A DNA stretch of 64,000 bases from Roseimaritima multifibrata (GCF_007741495.1 NZ_CP036262.1:4154001-4218000); one strand, 5' to 3'; shown: positions 49,509 to 59,342, counted from the first letter of the stretch. Notes: generated by a model not told the origin, from the letters alone. Made by a program: numbers and translations.

Positions 49509-50957
49509 ATGGCTAACCGACACAGAAGGCGACTGAAAGTATGGACGTTGACCACGCTCGTCTGGAACGCCGGTCTGTTGGTCGGCGTCATAGGTTTCGC
49601 AAATGAAAACTGGACCAGTTTTCGAGGCGACGGGAGCAGCGTTGTGCAAGCCGATTTGCCAACGCAGTGGTCCCCCGAAGAGGTTACGTGGCAAACTGAA
49701 ATCCCAGGCTACGGACAGTCGGCGCCGGTTGTTTGGGATGGGCAGGTCTACGTGACCAGCAGTGAAGGAGCCTTCCAACAGGACTGTCAGGTCCACGCGT
49801 TTGATTTACGCACTGGCGATAAGAACTGGACCAAACAGATCGTCGCGACCACACCGGTCGAAAACTACTTTCGCAATAGCCGCGCCGCTCCGACCTGCTG
49901 CGTGGATGACAGCGGTCTGTTCTCATTTTTTCCCAGCGGCGACGTCACAGCGATGACACATGCTGGAGAGCAACGCTGGAGCCTGTCGCTGTTCAAGAAG
50001 TATGGCGAGGTTCAGAACGAGCGAGGTGTCGCAAGTTCGCTTGCCCAGACGGACGACCATCTTTACGTCCTTATCGATCACCATGGTCCATCCTACGTAG
50101 TCGCGATCAACAAGGCGGATGGCTCCATCGCCTGGAAAACCGATCGAGGCGACCGCATTCCTTCTTGGTCGTCACCGGTGATCGCCCAAATCAACGGTCG
50201 TAAACTGGTCATCACCAGTTCCGCAGACACGGTCGACGCTTACGACGCGTCAACAGGCGAAGCGCTGTGGCAACATCACGGCTTACAGGGAAACCATATC
50301 CCGTCTCCGTCGGTCATGGGAGATCGCATCTTCGTCGGATCGACGACAATGTACGGAGGTGCAACCGACGCGGATGCCACGGCGGGGTCGAACTGTTGTC
50401 TGAAGCTGACCGAGGTTGAGGGTAAACCCAGCTTTGATTTTCTCTGGGGAGCCGAGCGGGCGAACTCCTATTACTCCACGCCACTGGCCTTTGCCGGCTA
50501 TGTCTATTACGTCAATAAAGTAGGCGTGCTCTACTGCGTCAACCAGGAAACCGGCAAGCAGGTGTTTGCCAAACGAATCGGCACGCCCTGTTGGGCTTCG
50601 GCGGTCGGCGTCACCAATCGTTCCGGCGAATCGCTGGTCTACTTTGTATTGAAAAATGGTTTCACACTGGTCCTTCGCCCCGGCGACGAATATGACCAAG
50701 TCGCTCGCAACCAGTTATACGATCGAGAAGCGATGCTAGAAGCTCAGGAATTGGCGGCGGAGCAGAGGCGAGCGAACGCGGTCCCCAGCGATCAAGTCAA
50801 ACCGAAAAGCGGCCCCGAAAAAGTCTTCGCGGGGATGCCCGAAACACAGCTACACAAAATCTTTTCCTATGGAGACCCGATGGTCTATGGCGTTGCAGTC
50901 GCGGAAGATCGGTTGCTGATTCGCACCGGTCAAACGCTTTTTTGTGTCGGTGGATAA
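49509..50957 (+). CDS. PQQ-like beta-propeller protein, secreted
   Basis: 482 residues, with a basic then hydrophobic N-terminus (VWTLTTLVWNAGLLVGVIGFA). The propeller repeats are of the BamB/quinoprotein-like type: ENWTSFRGDGSS opens, then VTWQTEIPGYGQSAPVVWDGQVYVTSS, HAFDLRTGDKNWTKQI, VVAINKADGSIAWKT, DAYDASTGEALWQHHG, LYCVNQETGKQVFA. About seven blades are expected. True quinoprotein dehydrogenase cofactor residues cannot be assigned, so binding of a quinone is not claimed. Such proteins are common in planctomycetes and often scaffold or sense. No neighbouring gene clearly forms an operon with it. Confidence 0.88.
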   Translation: MANRHRRRLKVWTLTTLVWNAGLLVGVIGFANENWTSFRGDGSSVVQADLPTQWSPEEVTWQTEIPGYGQSAPVVWDGQVYVTSSEGAFQQDCQVHAFDLRTGDKNWTKQIVATTPVENYFRNSRAAPTCCVDDSGLFSFFPSGDVTAMTHAGEQRWSLSLFKKYGEVQNERGVASSLAQTDDHLYVLIDHHGPSYVVAINKADGSIAWKTDRGDRIPSWSSPVIAQINGRKLVITSSADTVDAYDASTGEALWQHHGLQGNHIPSPSVMGDRIFVGSTTMYGGATDADATAGSNCCLKLTEVEGKPSFDFLWGAERANSYYSTPLAFAGYVYYVNKVGVLYCVNQETGKQVFAKRIGTPCWASAVGVTNRSGESLVYFVLKNGFTLVLRPGDEYDQVARNQLYDREAMLEAQELAAEQRRANAVPSDQVKPKSGPEKVFAGMPETQLHKIFSYGDPMVYGVAVAEDRLLIRTGQTLFCVGG

Positions 50958-51813
50958 CTCCCAACGTTACTGCTCGGACCGGATCGCTAGCTGCATCAAA
51001 AATGCCTGCCCTGCACGTACCGCACGAATTGAAGCCGAGCAACGAGCCTCAAAGTCGCCCCCGCATCACGAGCGGTATCATTCGCGTAGATTAGATGCGC
51101 CAGTTTGAGCCGGCCCCAAACAAACGGTGCCTGCCCTACAGCCTTAGGCAACCACCCCAAAATGCAAGAGAACGCTGGTCCGCAAGAACCGACCGCCCAA
51201 CGATGCCTCGATTCGAGCAGGAGTACGAGTACCGGGCTGCGTCCTGAGTACGAGTACGAGTACGGTTTTTTCGATACCAAAAACAATTGCGGTCACCTAG
51301 GACGACGTCTAGTTCTAACTTCTGCCAACTTCGTACTCGTACTCAGCATCGCGGTACTCGTACTCGACTCCTGCATTGAATTCCGCTTCGGTCTCGCGGA
51401 CGCCAGGGTGCTGCCTAAGTTCCGTTCCCGGCCTTTCCCTGGGGCTTTCAGTTAGCAACGACTCTCTTGTTCGACCGAAATGCGGGGTTCACGGTGAAGC
51501 AAGGCGCGGTGGAGTATTTGAGGAAACTGCCCGTTTCTCTACCGAACGGGACGATCCCGATGGAAACTGAAATCTTGTTTTTTCCATTTCTCTAGCATGC
51601 ACACCGGCAAGCTGACGTTCATTCCATGCTAGGCATCAAACCTTGGTTTTCGTTGCCCAAAATAACTTTGTGACGGATTCGGCAGAGGCATACTTAAACT
51701 GCATCCAAACGGTTTCGGAAATTTAATTTTAAAAAAAGCGCGCCATAAAATTCCCTCACAGCACTATTCTAATAGTTGCGAAGCACTTCTTTTCTTGTTT
51801 GCCGGAAGCGCGG
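50958..51813. other. Long intergenic region with GAGTAC repeats
   Basis: About 856 bases between the PQQ-propeller and sigma-factor genes, with no supported gene. It contains mirrored GAGTAC/GTACTC repeats (51221-51366). Just upstream of the sigma-factor gene is an AT-rich stretch (about 51719-51745), a likely promoter area. Confidence 0.5.
51221..51366. repeat. Mirrored GAGTAC hexamer repeats
   Basis: Direct units GAGTACGAGTAC at 51221-51232 and three units at 51246-51263 face their complements GTACTCGTACTC at 51333-51344 and 51354-51365. The arms could fold into a long stem of about 12-18 pairs with a roughly 70-base loop. GTAC inside each unit is itself palindromic. Confidence 0.85.
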
Positions 51814-53841
51814 ATGAATAACTTGGTTTCACAGCAGAGTGGACAATCCTATCTCGCAGATGCCGATCTGCTGGAAGCCTGGATTGTGGACCAACAAGCA
51901 TCTGCATTGACCACTTTGGTCGATCGTTACAGCGTGATGGTCCTTAGTGTTTGTCGCCGTCGATGTCGGTCGTTGGCCGACGCCGAGGACGCCTTTCAAT
52001 CGACCTTCCTGCTGCTTGCCCGGGACGCCGGTAAGATCCGCCAGCCTGAACGTTTGGCCGGTTGGCTGCACTGCGTGGCACACCGTGTTTCTTCAGCAAT
52101 CGTCGCAAATGTCAAACGAGAACCGGAACCGATGACGGACCCTCAGTCAGTAGCCGATCCGCCACGGTTGGTGGCAAGCGAACCGCTGGAACAGTTGGCC
52201 AAACGGCACGAAGCCCTTGTCCTGAATGAGGAATTGGCAGAATTGCCGGCACACTACCGCTCGGCGATTGTGCTGCACTTGCTGGAAGGGTTTTCGATAC
52301 AGCAGGTTGCAGACAAATTCCAGACAACGGCCGGGTCGGTCCGTGGCCGGTTACAAAGAGGCAAGCAACTCCTTTCCAGGCGGTTAAGACAGCGGGGGAT
52401 CGTCCCGATTGTCGCTTTTGCCGCGGTCCATCAGTGGACCGTTTCTGCAGCCGAAGCTGCGGGAGCGTCTCAACGTTTTTCAGACGTTTTGGCGGCAAAC
52501 AAACTACCCGCCCCGCCAATCGATCCACCTCGACTGGATCCTATTCATTTACCTGGAGTTCGTTTGATGCCTACGATCCTTACTTCTGCAGCTTTCCTGG
52601 CCGGTACGGCGGTGCTTGCTCTGTTTTGGACCGCCAATGACGGTTCCCTGTTGAATGGACAAGCCGCAGCCGGACCGCCGACGCGATTGGCCGCTGCCGA
52701 CGCCCTCACACCGCCGACCGTTCAGGCTCAATTTGGCTCTCCCTCCCAAGGTCCCAGTTCAACCAAAGTCGCCCCCATAAGTGGCGCGGCACCGGGACAG
52801 GTTCTCCCGGCCCCTGCGGTAACAAGTCCACCAATGCGATGGGAGAAACGGATCGTGGATACGGTTCCAGATTCTCTGTTCGCCGAAGATATTATGGCAC
52901 GCTTAGACGAACCTTTGGGGATCCAGTTACCGGACGCAACAACATTGGCAGCGTTGCCCAACCAACTCGATTCGCTTCCACCAGGATCGGTCATCCTGGA
53001 TCAGCGCGGTCTGAAGTTCGCTCAGGTCGATTCAGAAACAGCATTGCAAGCGAACGGGATCACAGAGGAAATGCCATTACGCGTCGCACTCCGCCGGTTG
53101 CTGCACCCCCATGGCCTACAGGCCATCGTCGAAAATGATGGGTTGCTGATCACCGCCGATCCCGCAGCCTTAGTCCACCAGGGCATTGGCGTCAGTCGCT
53201 GGGTCAACCTTGATACAAAGGCAGCCGATCGGATTCTCGAACAGCTTTCAGAATCGGCCGACTGCCAGTTCTACGAAGTCCCGCTCTCGGAAGCCTTAAC
53301 AACTCTTTCCGCCCAACAGGATCTTCCCTTCTGGATCGACGAACGAGCGTTGGAGGAGGAGGGACTGACGGCAGACTTGCCGGTGACTCTAACGAGGACC
53401 AAAACCACGCTGCAGAATCTCCTGCATGAATTACTGGACAGCGTCGACCTAACACTGACGATCGAGGGGGATGCGTTTAAGGTCACCACTCACTCCGATG
53501 CCGAAGATCAACTCCTAACGCGAATCTATTGGCTTGAAGGAACGGGAATCCCACTTGCACAAGCTGAAGAAATGATCGAAACCATTCAAATGTCCGTCCA
53601 CGTCAATAGCTGGGACCAAATGGGAGGCAGCTCGTCGATGATGACCATTCCGTCGAAGCGACCAGCGATCCTAGTCTCCGCCACGCTGGCAACCCACGCC
53701 GACGTATCTCGTTTCTTCGAAGTGATGCGAGAAACCCAGTTCGGAGCCGCCCCGGAAGTCGAACACGAACAGGTACCCGATACGGGGCAACAGTTTTTCG
53801 TTGGTGGAGGTGGTGGCATGGGCGGTGGAGGATTTTTCTAG
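51814..53841 (+). CDS. ECF-type sigma factor with membrane segment and STN-like C-terminal region
   Basis: 675 residues from the ATG at 51814; a TTG at 51799 is also in frame. Sigma-2 (about 15-85) includes ALTTLVDRYSVMVLSVCRRRCRSLADAEDAFQSTFLLLAR and ERLAGWLHCVAHRV. Sigma-4 (about 145-195) includes LPAHYRSAIVLHLLEGFSIQQVADKFQTTAGSVRGRLQRGKQLL. A membrane helix follows (MPTILTSAAFLAGTAVLALFW). The C-terminal part of more than 400 residues has two blocks of secretin/TonB short-N-terminal (STN) type (EMPLRVALRRLLHPHGLQAIVENDGLLITADP; EVPLSEALTTLSAQQDLPFWIDERALEEEG) and ends in a Gly-rich tail (FVGGGGGMGGGGFF). Inference: a membrane-anchored sigma factor that senses outside the cytoplasm and signals without a separate anti-sigma factor. 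None is encoded nearby. Confidence 0.85.
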   Translation: MNNLVSQQSGQSYLADADLLEAWIVDQQASALTTLVDRYSVMVLSVCRRRCRSLADAEDAFQSTFLLLARDAGKIRQPERLAGWLHCVAHRVSSAIVANVKREPEPMTDPQSVADPPRLVASEPLEQLAKRHEALVLNEELAELPAHYRSAIVLHLLEGFSIQQVADKFQTTAGSVRGRLQRGKQLLSRRLRQRGIVPIVAFAAVHQWTVSAAEAAGASQRFSDVLAANKLPAPPIDPPRLDPIHLPGVRLMPTILTSAAFLAGTAVLALFWTANDGSLLNGQAAAGPPTRLAAADALTPPTVQAQFGSPSQGPSSTKVAPISGAAPGQVLPAPAVTSPPMRWEKRIVDTVPDSLFAEDIMARLDEPLGIQLPDATTLAALPNQLDSLPPGSVILDQRGLKFAQVDSETALQANGITEEMPLRVALRRLLHPHGLQAIVENDGLLITADPAALVHQGIGVSRWVNLDTKAADRILEQLSESADCQFYEVPLSEALTTLSAQQDLPFWIDERALEEEGLTADLPVTLTRTKTTLQNLLHELLDSVDLTLTIEGDAFKVTTHSDAEDQLLTRIYWLEGTGIPLAQAEEMIETIQMSVHVNSWDQMGGSSSMMTIPSKRPAILVSATLATHADVSRFFEVMRETQFGAAPEVEHEQVPDTGQQFFVGGGGGMGGGGFF

Positions 53842-54081
53842 CATCAAACGCCAACCGCAGGCCAGCAAACCGCTTGCTAATCCTCACCATTACACTTCAC
53901 GTACCGCCAGCCATTCGTTCCCCCCTGGGCTACTTTTTTGCACCTCAGAGCAGGAAATTGCATTTTTTTGACAATGAAGCCGGACTCTCCTAAATTGTAG
54001 AGGTTCAAAAAGTCGCAAGGGTTGCCTCATTCGCTGAAGGCACTGGCGGCAACCTATTTATCACTCGGGCAGGAGTCGATC
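53842..54081. promoter_or_regulatory. Upstream region of the PEP-CTERM gene with strong ribosome-binding site
   Basis: AGGAG at 54071-54075 is six bases before the ATG at 54082, which settles the start. The rest of the gap shows an AT-rich patch near 53958-54000. No gene is supported here. Confidence 0.55.
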
Positions 54082-54813
54082 ATGGGCAGGATGATGGGAG
54101 CAGTCGGGCTGTTGACGTTTGGAGTATTCGCTAACACCGGTTTGTTGGCGACGACAGCGGAGGCGGGAATTCTTTTCAGCTTCGAAAACAACTCGGAATT
54201 CGATGCAGGCGCCGGCCCATCGACGAACATGACACGCGACGGCGTCACCTTGCAACACGTCGCGTTCTCTTACCGAGACCTCGACGACGCTCCGTCAGTT
54301 GGTGCGATCATCCACACCGGTGGTTCCACAAGAATTGACGGGGCAGGGGGCCTGGGGATCGACAACCCGACTCTATCAGCCCCAACTTTCCAAACTCATT
54401 TTGGTGTTGGCAACGAAACGAACAACTTCAATTTTGACGAATCTTGGACGTTCCAGTTCGATCAGGCCCTCCGTTTCGACAGCATTGAATTCGCTTCGAT
54501 GAACACGGACGATCAATTTACAGTGTCCATCGCTCCGGACACCTTTCACCTCGGTGACCTTGGGAATACCTACACCGATCCATTTGCGGGGCAATTGATT
54601 CTGGCCGGACAGCCGATCACGATGACCTTTTCGGGGAACGAACTAAAAGACCAAGCCCGAATCTTATCATTTGCGGTCACTCCCTTTACTCCAACCGCCT
54701 CTGCCGTTCCGGAACCGTCCACGCTATCGCTCCTCGCCCTGTTGCTGATCGCCGGGCTTCGCCCGAACTCAGGCTTCCGAACTGCCGTGAAGAAAAGAGT
54801 TGCGGTGCGCTAA
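54082..54813 (+). CDS. PEP-CTERM sorted secreted protein
   Basis: 243 residues, with a Sec signal (MMGAVGLLTFGVFANTGLLATTAEA). The C-terminus bears a PEP-CTERM sorting signal: VPEPSTLSLLALLLIAGLR followed by a basic end. The mature beta-rich middle (FNFDESWTFQFDQALRFDSIEFASM; DTFHLGDLGN; ITMTFSG) has no domain I recognise. PEP-CTERM proteins are processed by an exosortase and linked to extracellular matrix or polysaccharide in Gram-negative bacteria; no exosortase gene lies in the window. Just upstream is the membrane-anchored sigma factor, but the two are separated by 240 bases. Confidence 0.85.
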   Translation: MGRMMGAVGLLTFGVFANTGLLATTAEAGILFSFENNSEFDAGAGPSTNMTRDGVTLQHVAFSYRDLDDAPSVGAIIHTGGSTRIDGAGGLGIDNPTLSAPTFQTHFGVGNETNNFNFDESWTFQFDQALRFDSIEFASMNTDDQFTVSIAPDTFHLGDLGNTYTDPFAGQLILAGQPITMTFSGNELKDQARILSFAVTPFTPTASAVPEPSTLSLLALLLIAGLRPNSGFRTAVKKRVAVR

Positions 54814-55177
54814 CCATCAAGCGCTCGCGAAGCCCCATATCGCGCGATTCACCTTTGGGCAGACATTGTGCCGAACCTTGGCGAGTGAAAAACATGGGAG
54901 CGTTTGGGGCGTTCAGCAGCCCTAAGAACCTGTGAATTGTTGCGGACCGGCTTGCAGAGTGTCGCCTTTGGCGGGAAACGCGAAATTAATAGATGACGGT
55001 TCTTGTAGCCTTTCGTTCCGCGAAAGCAGCTCCCAAGGGACATTCTTTCGCAAAGCGAAAAGCGACATTCACAGCATCGTAGGAATTTCGATTCGTTACC
55101 GCACGTCAAACGCCCACACATCCCCGCAGTTAACGATTCCCCGACCACGAGAGACGATTGGCCAACCCAATCGCGCA
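54814..55177. repeat. Intergenic REP-like hairpin repeat, second copy
   Basis: 364 bases between convergent genes. The part at about 54978-55070 repeats the sequence at 11360-11440 (ACGGTTCTTGTAGCC, CCGCGAAAG, GCTCCCAAGGGAC, TTCTTTCGCAAAGCGA) with a few changes. The right-hand stem is weaker here than at 11416, without a T tract. No gene is supported. Confidence 0.55.
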
Positions 55178-57748
55178 TTAGCGGGACCGAAAAACGGAAC
55201 TTGTCAAAACCTCCACCAGCATGGTTTCTAAGCCATAGTTGTCCGCCTTCACGCGTTCGGTGATATCGTCGATCACGTATTGATCCGCCTGCTCCATATG
55301 TCGCCCGGTGGCGTATGCGAGCAGTTTTTTGATCAACGTTCGTGTGAACACATCCAGCCGACTTGCTACCAACACCTCTTTGAACTCAGTGAAATTGGCA
55401 AAGGATTCTCCGGACGCCAACTTTCCTGACGAATCGATTTTTGCGGCTTCCCCTTTACCTTTCGGTTTCGGGTACTTCGATCGCCACCGCCCAATCGGAT
55501 CAAATGTCTCAAGCGCAAAACCGGGTGGATCCATGTTCCGATGGCAGACATAACAGGTCTTGTCTTCGCTATGTAGTGCCAGGCGTTCACGGATGGTCGT
55601 CGCCCCACTTACGTCGGCATCGATGGCCGGCACCGAATCAGGTGGTGGTGGCGGTTTCGCATCCAAAATATTCTCCAGCACCCAGACGCCACGGGTCACC
55701 GGCGACGTTTCTACTCCGTTTGCGCTAACGGTCAGCACTCCCGCCATCCCCAGCAGACCGCCGCGATGCGAATCATCAGCCAGGTCGACTCGCTGAAAAC
55801 CATCCGCCAAACGGAGCGTTTCCCGCTCGGGCAAGCGATATAGTTTTGCCAAATTCTTATCAACAAAGGTGTAATCCGCATCCAAGAAATCGGCCACGGA
55901 GCCATTGCTGTCTAGCAAATGCCGAAAGAAAAGCCTCGCCTCACGCTTCATCGATTCCGGCAGGTTTTCTGAGTAATACTCGGATGCGGCTCGACGGGGC
56001 GGAGGCTGATTGCCAAGCTCACGCAAGTTCAGCCAACTATCGAGAAAACTATTAACAAACTCGTTCGACCGCTCGTCGCGGACCATCCGCAAAACCTGTT
56101 TTTTCAATTCAGCAGGGTCAGCCAAATCGCCCGTCGCAGCAACGGCATAAAGTTCGTCATCCGGCGGTGCGGACCAAAGTGCATACGAAAGCCGCGAGGC
56201 AAGATCATAGGGGTGAAGCTGAGTGTCATCCTCAGGCGTGATTTCACTCAGGTACAAGAATGCAGGGGAACAGAGGATCATCTTGATCGTATCGAGGGCC
56301 GCCTGCCGAGAGGTTGCCTCTTCGGAAAGCCGCTTCTTGTAAAGCACCTCAATCCGGCTTCGATCGGCATCATCCAAGGGGCGACGGTAGGCTTTCTGAG
56401 CGAAAGCGTACAGCTGGTCCAAAGCATGATCGCTTTGAAAACCATCCTTTCCAAAAACCGCGACCTCTTCCTTGCCTCGTTGAGGCTCTTGGATCGGACC
56501 GTCAATTTTGATTTCACCGATCTTGATGTGCGGCAGTTCTCCCTCACGAAGAATATGAGTCCGGCGGACACCGCTTGCCGCTTTCTTATCTTTAAATTCG
56601 TCTTTGTATTTCTTATTCACCTCAATCACCGAGGCCCGTGATTCGTAGGGACCATTGGGAAAGATGAATCGAGGTGTCTGCCCCTTGTCCAACCACACCC
56701 GAAAACTTAACCATTCTGGTTCATCGTCGGGAACGATTGCGGTCCCAAGAATCGGCTCGATCGCTTGCGGGTAATGGATATGTCCCTTGGTCGCATCGCC
56801 AGGCACAACGGCAAGTTGAAAGGGCTCCGAAAAGTCGATTCGGAAAATCTTGGAATCGTAGTGGGTATCGCGATGCATCGCCTGCGCGTGCACCTTGATG
56901 TCATACAGTCCCGATTCCGGTACGCCTTCCAAGAAGTCTTCGATGTGCCCGTAGCCCCCTTGCCGAGTATCCGTATTCGGTTGCTCGTACAGGGCGAGGT
57001 ACTCGTACTTAAAGAAACTCCGGTGAGCCCCAGAGAGTTCTTCATACTGCAAGAAGTGGTCCGTGAAGTGCCAAGACTTCGGTTTCATGGCCGATTTACC
57101 AAGCCGCAGCTCCACCAACCGTGAAGCGGCTTGGAAATACTGATCAAGCAAGAATCCGGAAGTGACCAGGGCACCGCCGATATTGTCCATGTGTTCGCTG
57201 GTGTTCTCTTTCGGAAAATCGGCCGTCAGCCCAAGCGTGTCGACTCGGCGGCCGAACAGGGTGGCCAGCGTATTTTCGTATTCGCGATTCGACAGCCGGC
57301 GAATCACGGTCCGAGCCCCGGAACTTTGGATTTTGCTTCGCGCATCGGCGATACCTTCGCGGAGCGTTTCCAGTAACGCCAGTCGCTGCTCGTCGGTCGG
57401 TTGCTCCGCATCTTCGGGAGGCATTTGCCGGAGCGTCATTTGATTGACAATTTCCCTAGCGGAAATCAGCTGCGGCTCGGTGGAAAGCGGTAACGCAAAC
57501 GTTTCGAATTCCCGTTCGCCATCGGCCGTCGCAGTGTCATGACACTGCAAACAATACTTACCAAGGAAATCCGCAACCGCAGCTTCCGGTTTTGCGGCGT
57601 TCTCTTTGGCAGCGGCAGTCGCATCACTTGGTTCTGGCTTATCTGCCCAGACCGAGCCTGAAACCGGCAAACAAACCGAAGCGACCAAAGCGATCCGAAC
57701 GACCGTCGTTCGGAACGCGACACAAAGATCCATGAAATTCCTACTCAC
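55178..57748 (-). CDS. DUF1592-family cytochrome c-type protein (pair 3, long form)
   Basis: 856 residues, about 200 longer than the other two. The GTG at 57748 overlaps the DUF1552 stop by four bases (GTGA); an in-frame ATG at 57733 is an alternative. Signal VVRIALVASVCLPVSGSVWA. N-terminal haem CLQCH (KYCLQCHDTATADGE), DUF1587 (RRLSNREYENTLATLFG), DUF1592 (DLASRLSYALWSAPPD), second haem CYVCH (KTCYVCHRNMDPPGFAL) and DUF1585 (IDSSGKLASGESF, LLAYATGRHME). The extra length lies between the first haem and the DUF1592 core and includes a beta-rich insertion (SGLYDIKVHAQAMHRD, LSFRVWLDKGQTPRFIFPNGP) that looks carbohydrate-binding-like. Function unknown; the pairing with DUF1552 is clear. Confidence 0.88.
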   Translation of the reverse strand: MSRNFMDLCVAFRTTVVRIALVASVCLPVSGSVWADKPEPSDATAAAKENAAKPEAAVADFLGKYCLQCHDTATADGEREFETFALPLSTEPQLISAREIVNQMTLRQMPPEDAEQPTDEQRLALLETLREGIADARSKIQSSGARTVIRRLSNREYENTLATLFGRRVDTLGLTADFPKENTSEHMDNIGGALVTSGFLLDQYFQAASRLVELRLGKSAMKPKSWHFTDHFLQYEELSGAHRSFFKYEYLALYEQPNTDTRQGGYGHIEDFLEGVPESGLYDIKVHAQAMHRDTHYDSKIFRIDFSEPFQLAVVPGDATKGHIHYPQAIEPILGTAIVPDDEPEWLSFRVWLDKGQTPRFIFPNGPYESRASVIEVNKKYKDEFKDKKAASGVRRTHILREGELPHIKIGEIKIDGPIQEPQRGKEEVAVFGKDGFQSDHALDQLYAFAQKAYRRPLDDADRSRIEVLYKKRLSEEATSRQAALDTIKMILCSPAFLYLSEITPEDDTQLHPYDLASRLSYALWSAPPDDELYAVAATGDLADPAELKKQVLRMVRDERSNEFVNSFLDSWLNLRELGNQPPPRRAASEYYSENLPESMKREARLFFRHLLDSNGSVADFLDADYTFVDKNLAKLYRLPERETLRLADGFQRVDLADDSHRGGLLGMAGVLTVSANGVETSPVTRGVWVLENILDAKPPPPPDSVPAIDADVSGATTIRERLALHSEDKTCYVCHRNMDPPGFALETFDPIGRWRSKYPKPKGKGEAAKIDSSGKLASGESFANFTEFKEVLVASRLDVFTRTLIKKLLAYATGRHMEQADQYVIDDITERVKADNYGLETMLVEVLTSSVFRSR

Positions 57749-59028
57749 GAAAAGGTACCGGTACTGGTCCCGAACGCCTCTTTTTCGACTCCCATTCGCT
57801 GGGCAATGTCAAGGTAAAGGTTGCACAACGGAACCTTGCCCAGGCCACTGGAAGCGGCCTTCTTAAATGTCCCACCACCGTAGCCACCACCGGCTAATAG
57901 GATTGGCAGGTCCGTGTTGGTGTGAGAGTTAGCACTTCCCATCCCGCTACCAAACAGAACCGCAGTCGATTCCAGCAACGATTGCTCGCCATCCTGAATC
58001 TGAGCAAGTCTGGTAAGGAATTTCCCGTACTGTTCCAGTTGATACGTTTCCAGCGTAAGCAGGTGAGCGATAACCTTTTCGTCGTTCCCATGATGCGAAA
58101 GACCGTGATAGGCTTTATCGATCCCCAAATGCTGAGGCAAGAAACTGCCCCCAATTTCGAGGGTGGCAACTCGAGTCGAATCGGTTTGCAGGGCCAATGC
58201 GATCAGCTCGTACAACATCGGCAGATCCTCGACCGTATTCTGGTCGGCAGGTCGATCGAACGGAGCTTCGGGCTTGGGGTGATCCGCCCAGCGTTGGCGG
58301 AATTTCAGACGTTTTTCCACGTCACGAATCGAGCTGAAGTACTCGTCCAGTTTCCCCTTGTCTTCCTGATTGACTCGCTTCGAGAGTGTCCCCGCCTCTT
58401 CCAGCACGGAATCAAGGATCGAAGCCTGTAGCGCGTTCGCTTTCTTTTTCTCAACGCGTTGTTCTTTGGACTCGGTGACAAACAGTCGTTCAAAGAGTTC
58501 GGCGGGACCGGTGATCGGTGGGACACGAATTCCCGACTTCGTCCAAGAAAGCTGGCAGCCACCGTGGATTCCACCTTCGGATCCGACCGTCAGCGAAGGG
58601 AAACGCGTTTGCTCACCGATCTCGTCGGCAATGAACTGATCGATCGTCACATTCCCATCGGCACGGTTTTTCGACTCGTGATGCAGCAGACCGGACAGAA
58701 AGGTATGGACGGCAAAATGGCCACCTCGAAGTCCATGATCCAGGCCGCGATAGACCGTAATCTGATCGCGATTATCTGCCAGCGGTTTCAGCAAGGTCGT
58801 CTCTTCGAAGCCTTTTCCCTCGGTTTCAGGGAAAAAATGCTTTTGCTGGAATCCCAACAGGTTGCCGATTGCAACAAATCGACGAGCACCGACTCCGGCT
58901 CCACTTGTCTTGGCCACCGCCAATTCACCATTAGCGGCCGCAGCAGCCATCGAAGGGAGGGCAGGAAGCGCTAGGGCCCCGGTGAGGGACCGCAATACAA
59001 ATCGGCGACGATCAAAGTTTTTGCTCAT
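57745..59028 (-). CDS. DUF1552-family Tat-exported protein (pair 3)
   Basis: 427 residues, with a Tat signal (DRRRFVLRSLTGALALPALPS). DUF1552 blocks: ARRFVAIGNLLGFQQKHFFP, DQITVYRGLDHGLRGGHFAVHTFLSG, GKLDEYFSSIRDVEKRLKFRQ, ALQTDSTRVATLEIGG, AVLFGSGMGSANSHTNTDLPILLAGG, and it ends after EAFGTSTGTFS. Unlike pairs 1 and 2, this gene comes first and its DUF1592 partner second, coupled by a GTGA overlap. It is the shortest of the three DUF1552 proteins. Confidence 0.88.
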   Translation of the reverse strand: MSKNFDRRRFVLRSLTGALALPALPSMAAAAANGELAVAKTSGAGVGARRFVAIGNLLGFQQKHFFPETEGKGFEETTLLKPLADNRDQITVYRGLDHGLRGGHFAVHTFLSGLLHHESKNRADGNVTIDQFIADEIGEQTRFPSLTVGSEGGIHGGCQLSWTKSGIRVPPITGPAELFERLFVTESKEQRVEKKKANALQASILDSVLEEAGTLSKRVNQEDKGKLDEYFSSIRDVEKRLKFRQRWADHPKPEAPFDRPADQNTVEDLPMLYELIALALQTDSTRVATLEIGGSFLPQHLGIDKAYHGLSHHGNDEKVIAHLLTLETYQLEQYGKFLTRLAQIQDGEQSLLESTAVLFGSGMGSANSHTNTDLPILLAGGGYGGGTFKKAASSGLGKVPLCNLYLDIAQRMGVEKEAFGTSTGTFS

Positions 59029-59342
59029 ACCACCATTCTAGCCAAAAAGGTTGTCACAGAAAGCGAGTTCGGTCCCCAATATAAGGGGAAACGGCCTTTC
59101 GAAAGAGCCCAACCCTCTAGATCGACGCGAAAAAACGAAAGTCACTCCCCCCATCAGGCACAAGACTCTCAGCTTCAAACTCCTCGGAAAACGCACCGTC
59201 AGGGGCGGGTTGTAGTGAACATAAAGATTCTAGTTAGCCCGTACGCCGCCTCGTCCCGTTTTTTCCTAGTCGATTGACCGTTCACGGTTTTCGACGACCT
59301 AACAGTTAAGGTCCGAAAAGAACTAAGGAACGAGAAATTGCA
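59029..59342. promoter_or_regulatory. Divergent intergenic region
   Basis: 314 bases between the third DUF1552 gene (leftward) and the TMEM175-like gene (rightward). AAGGA lies about 12 bases before the rightward ATG. No operator or gene recognised. Confidence 0.4.
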
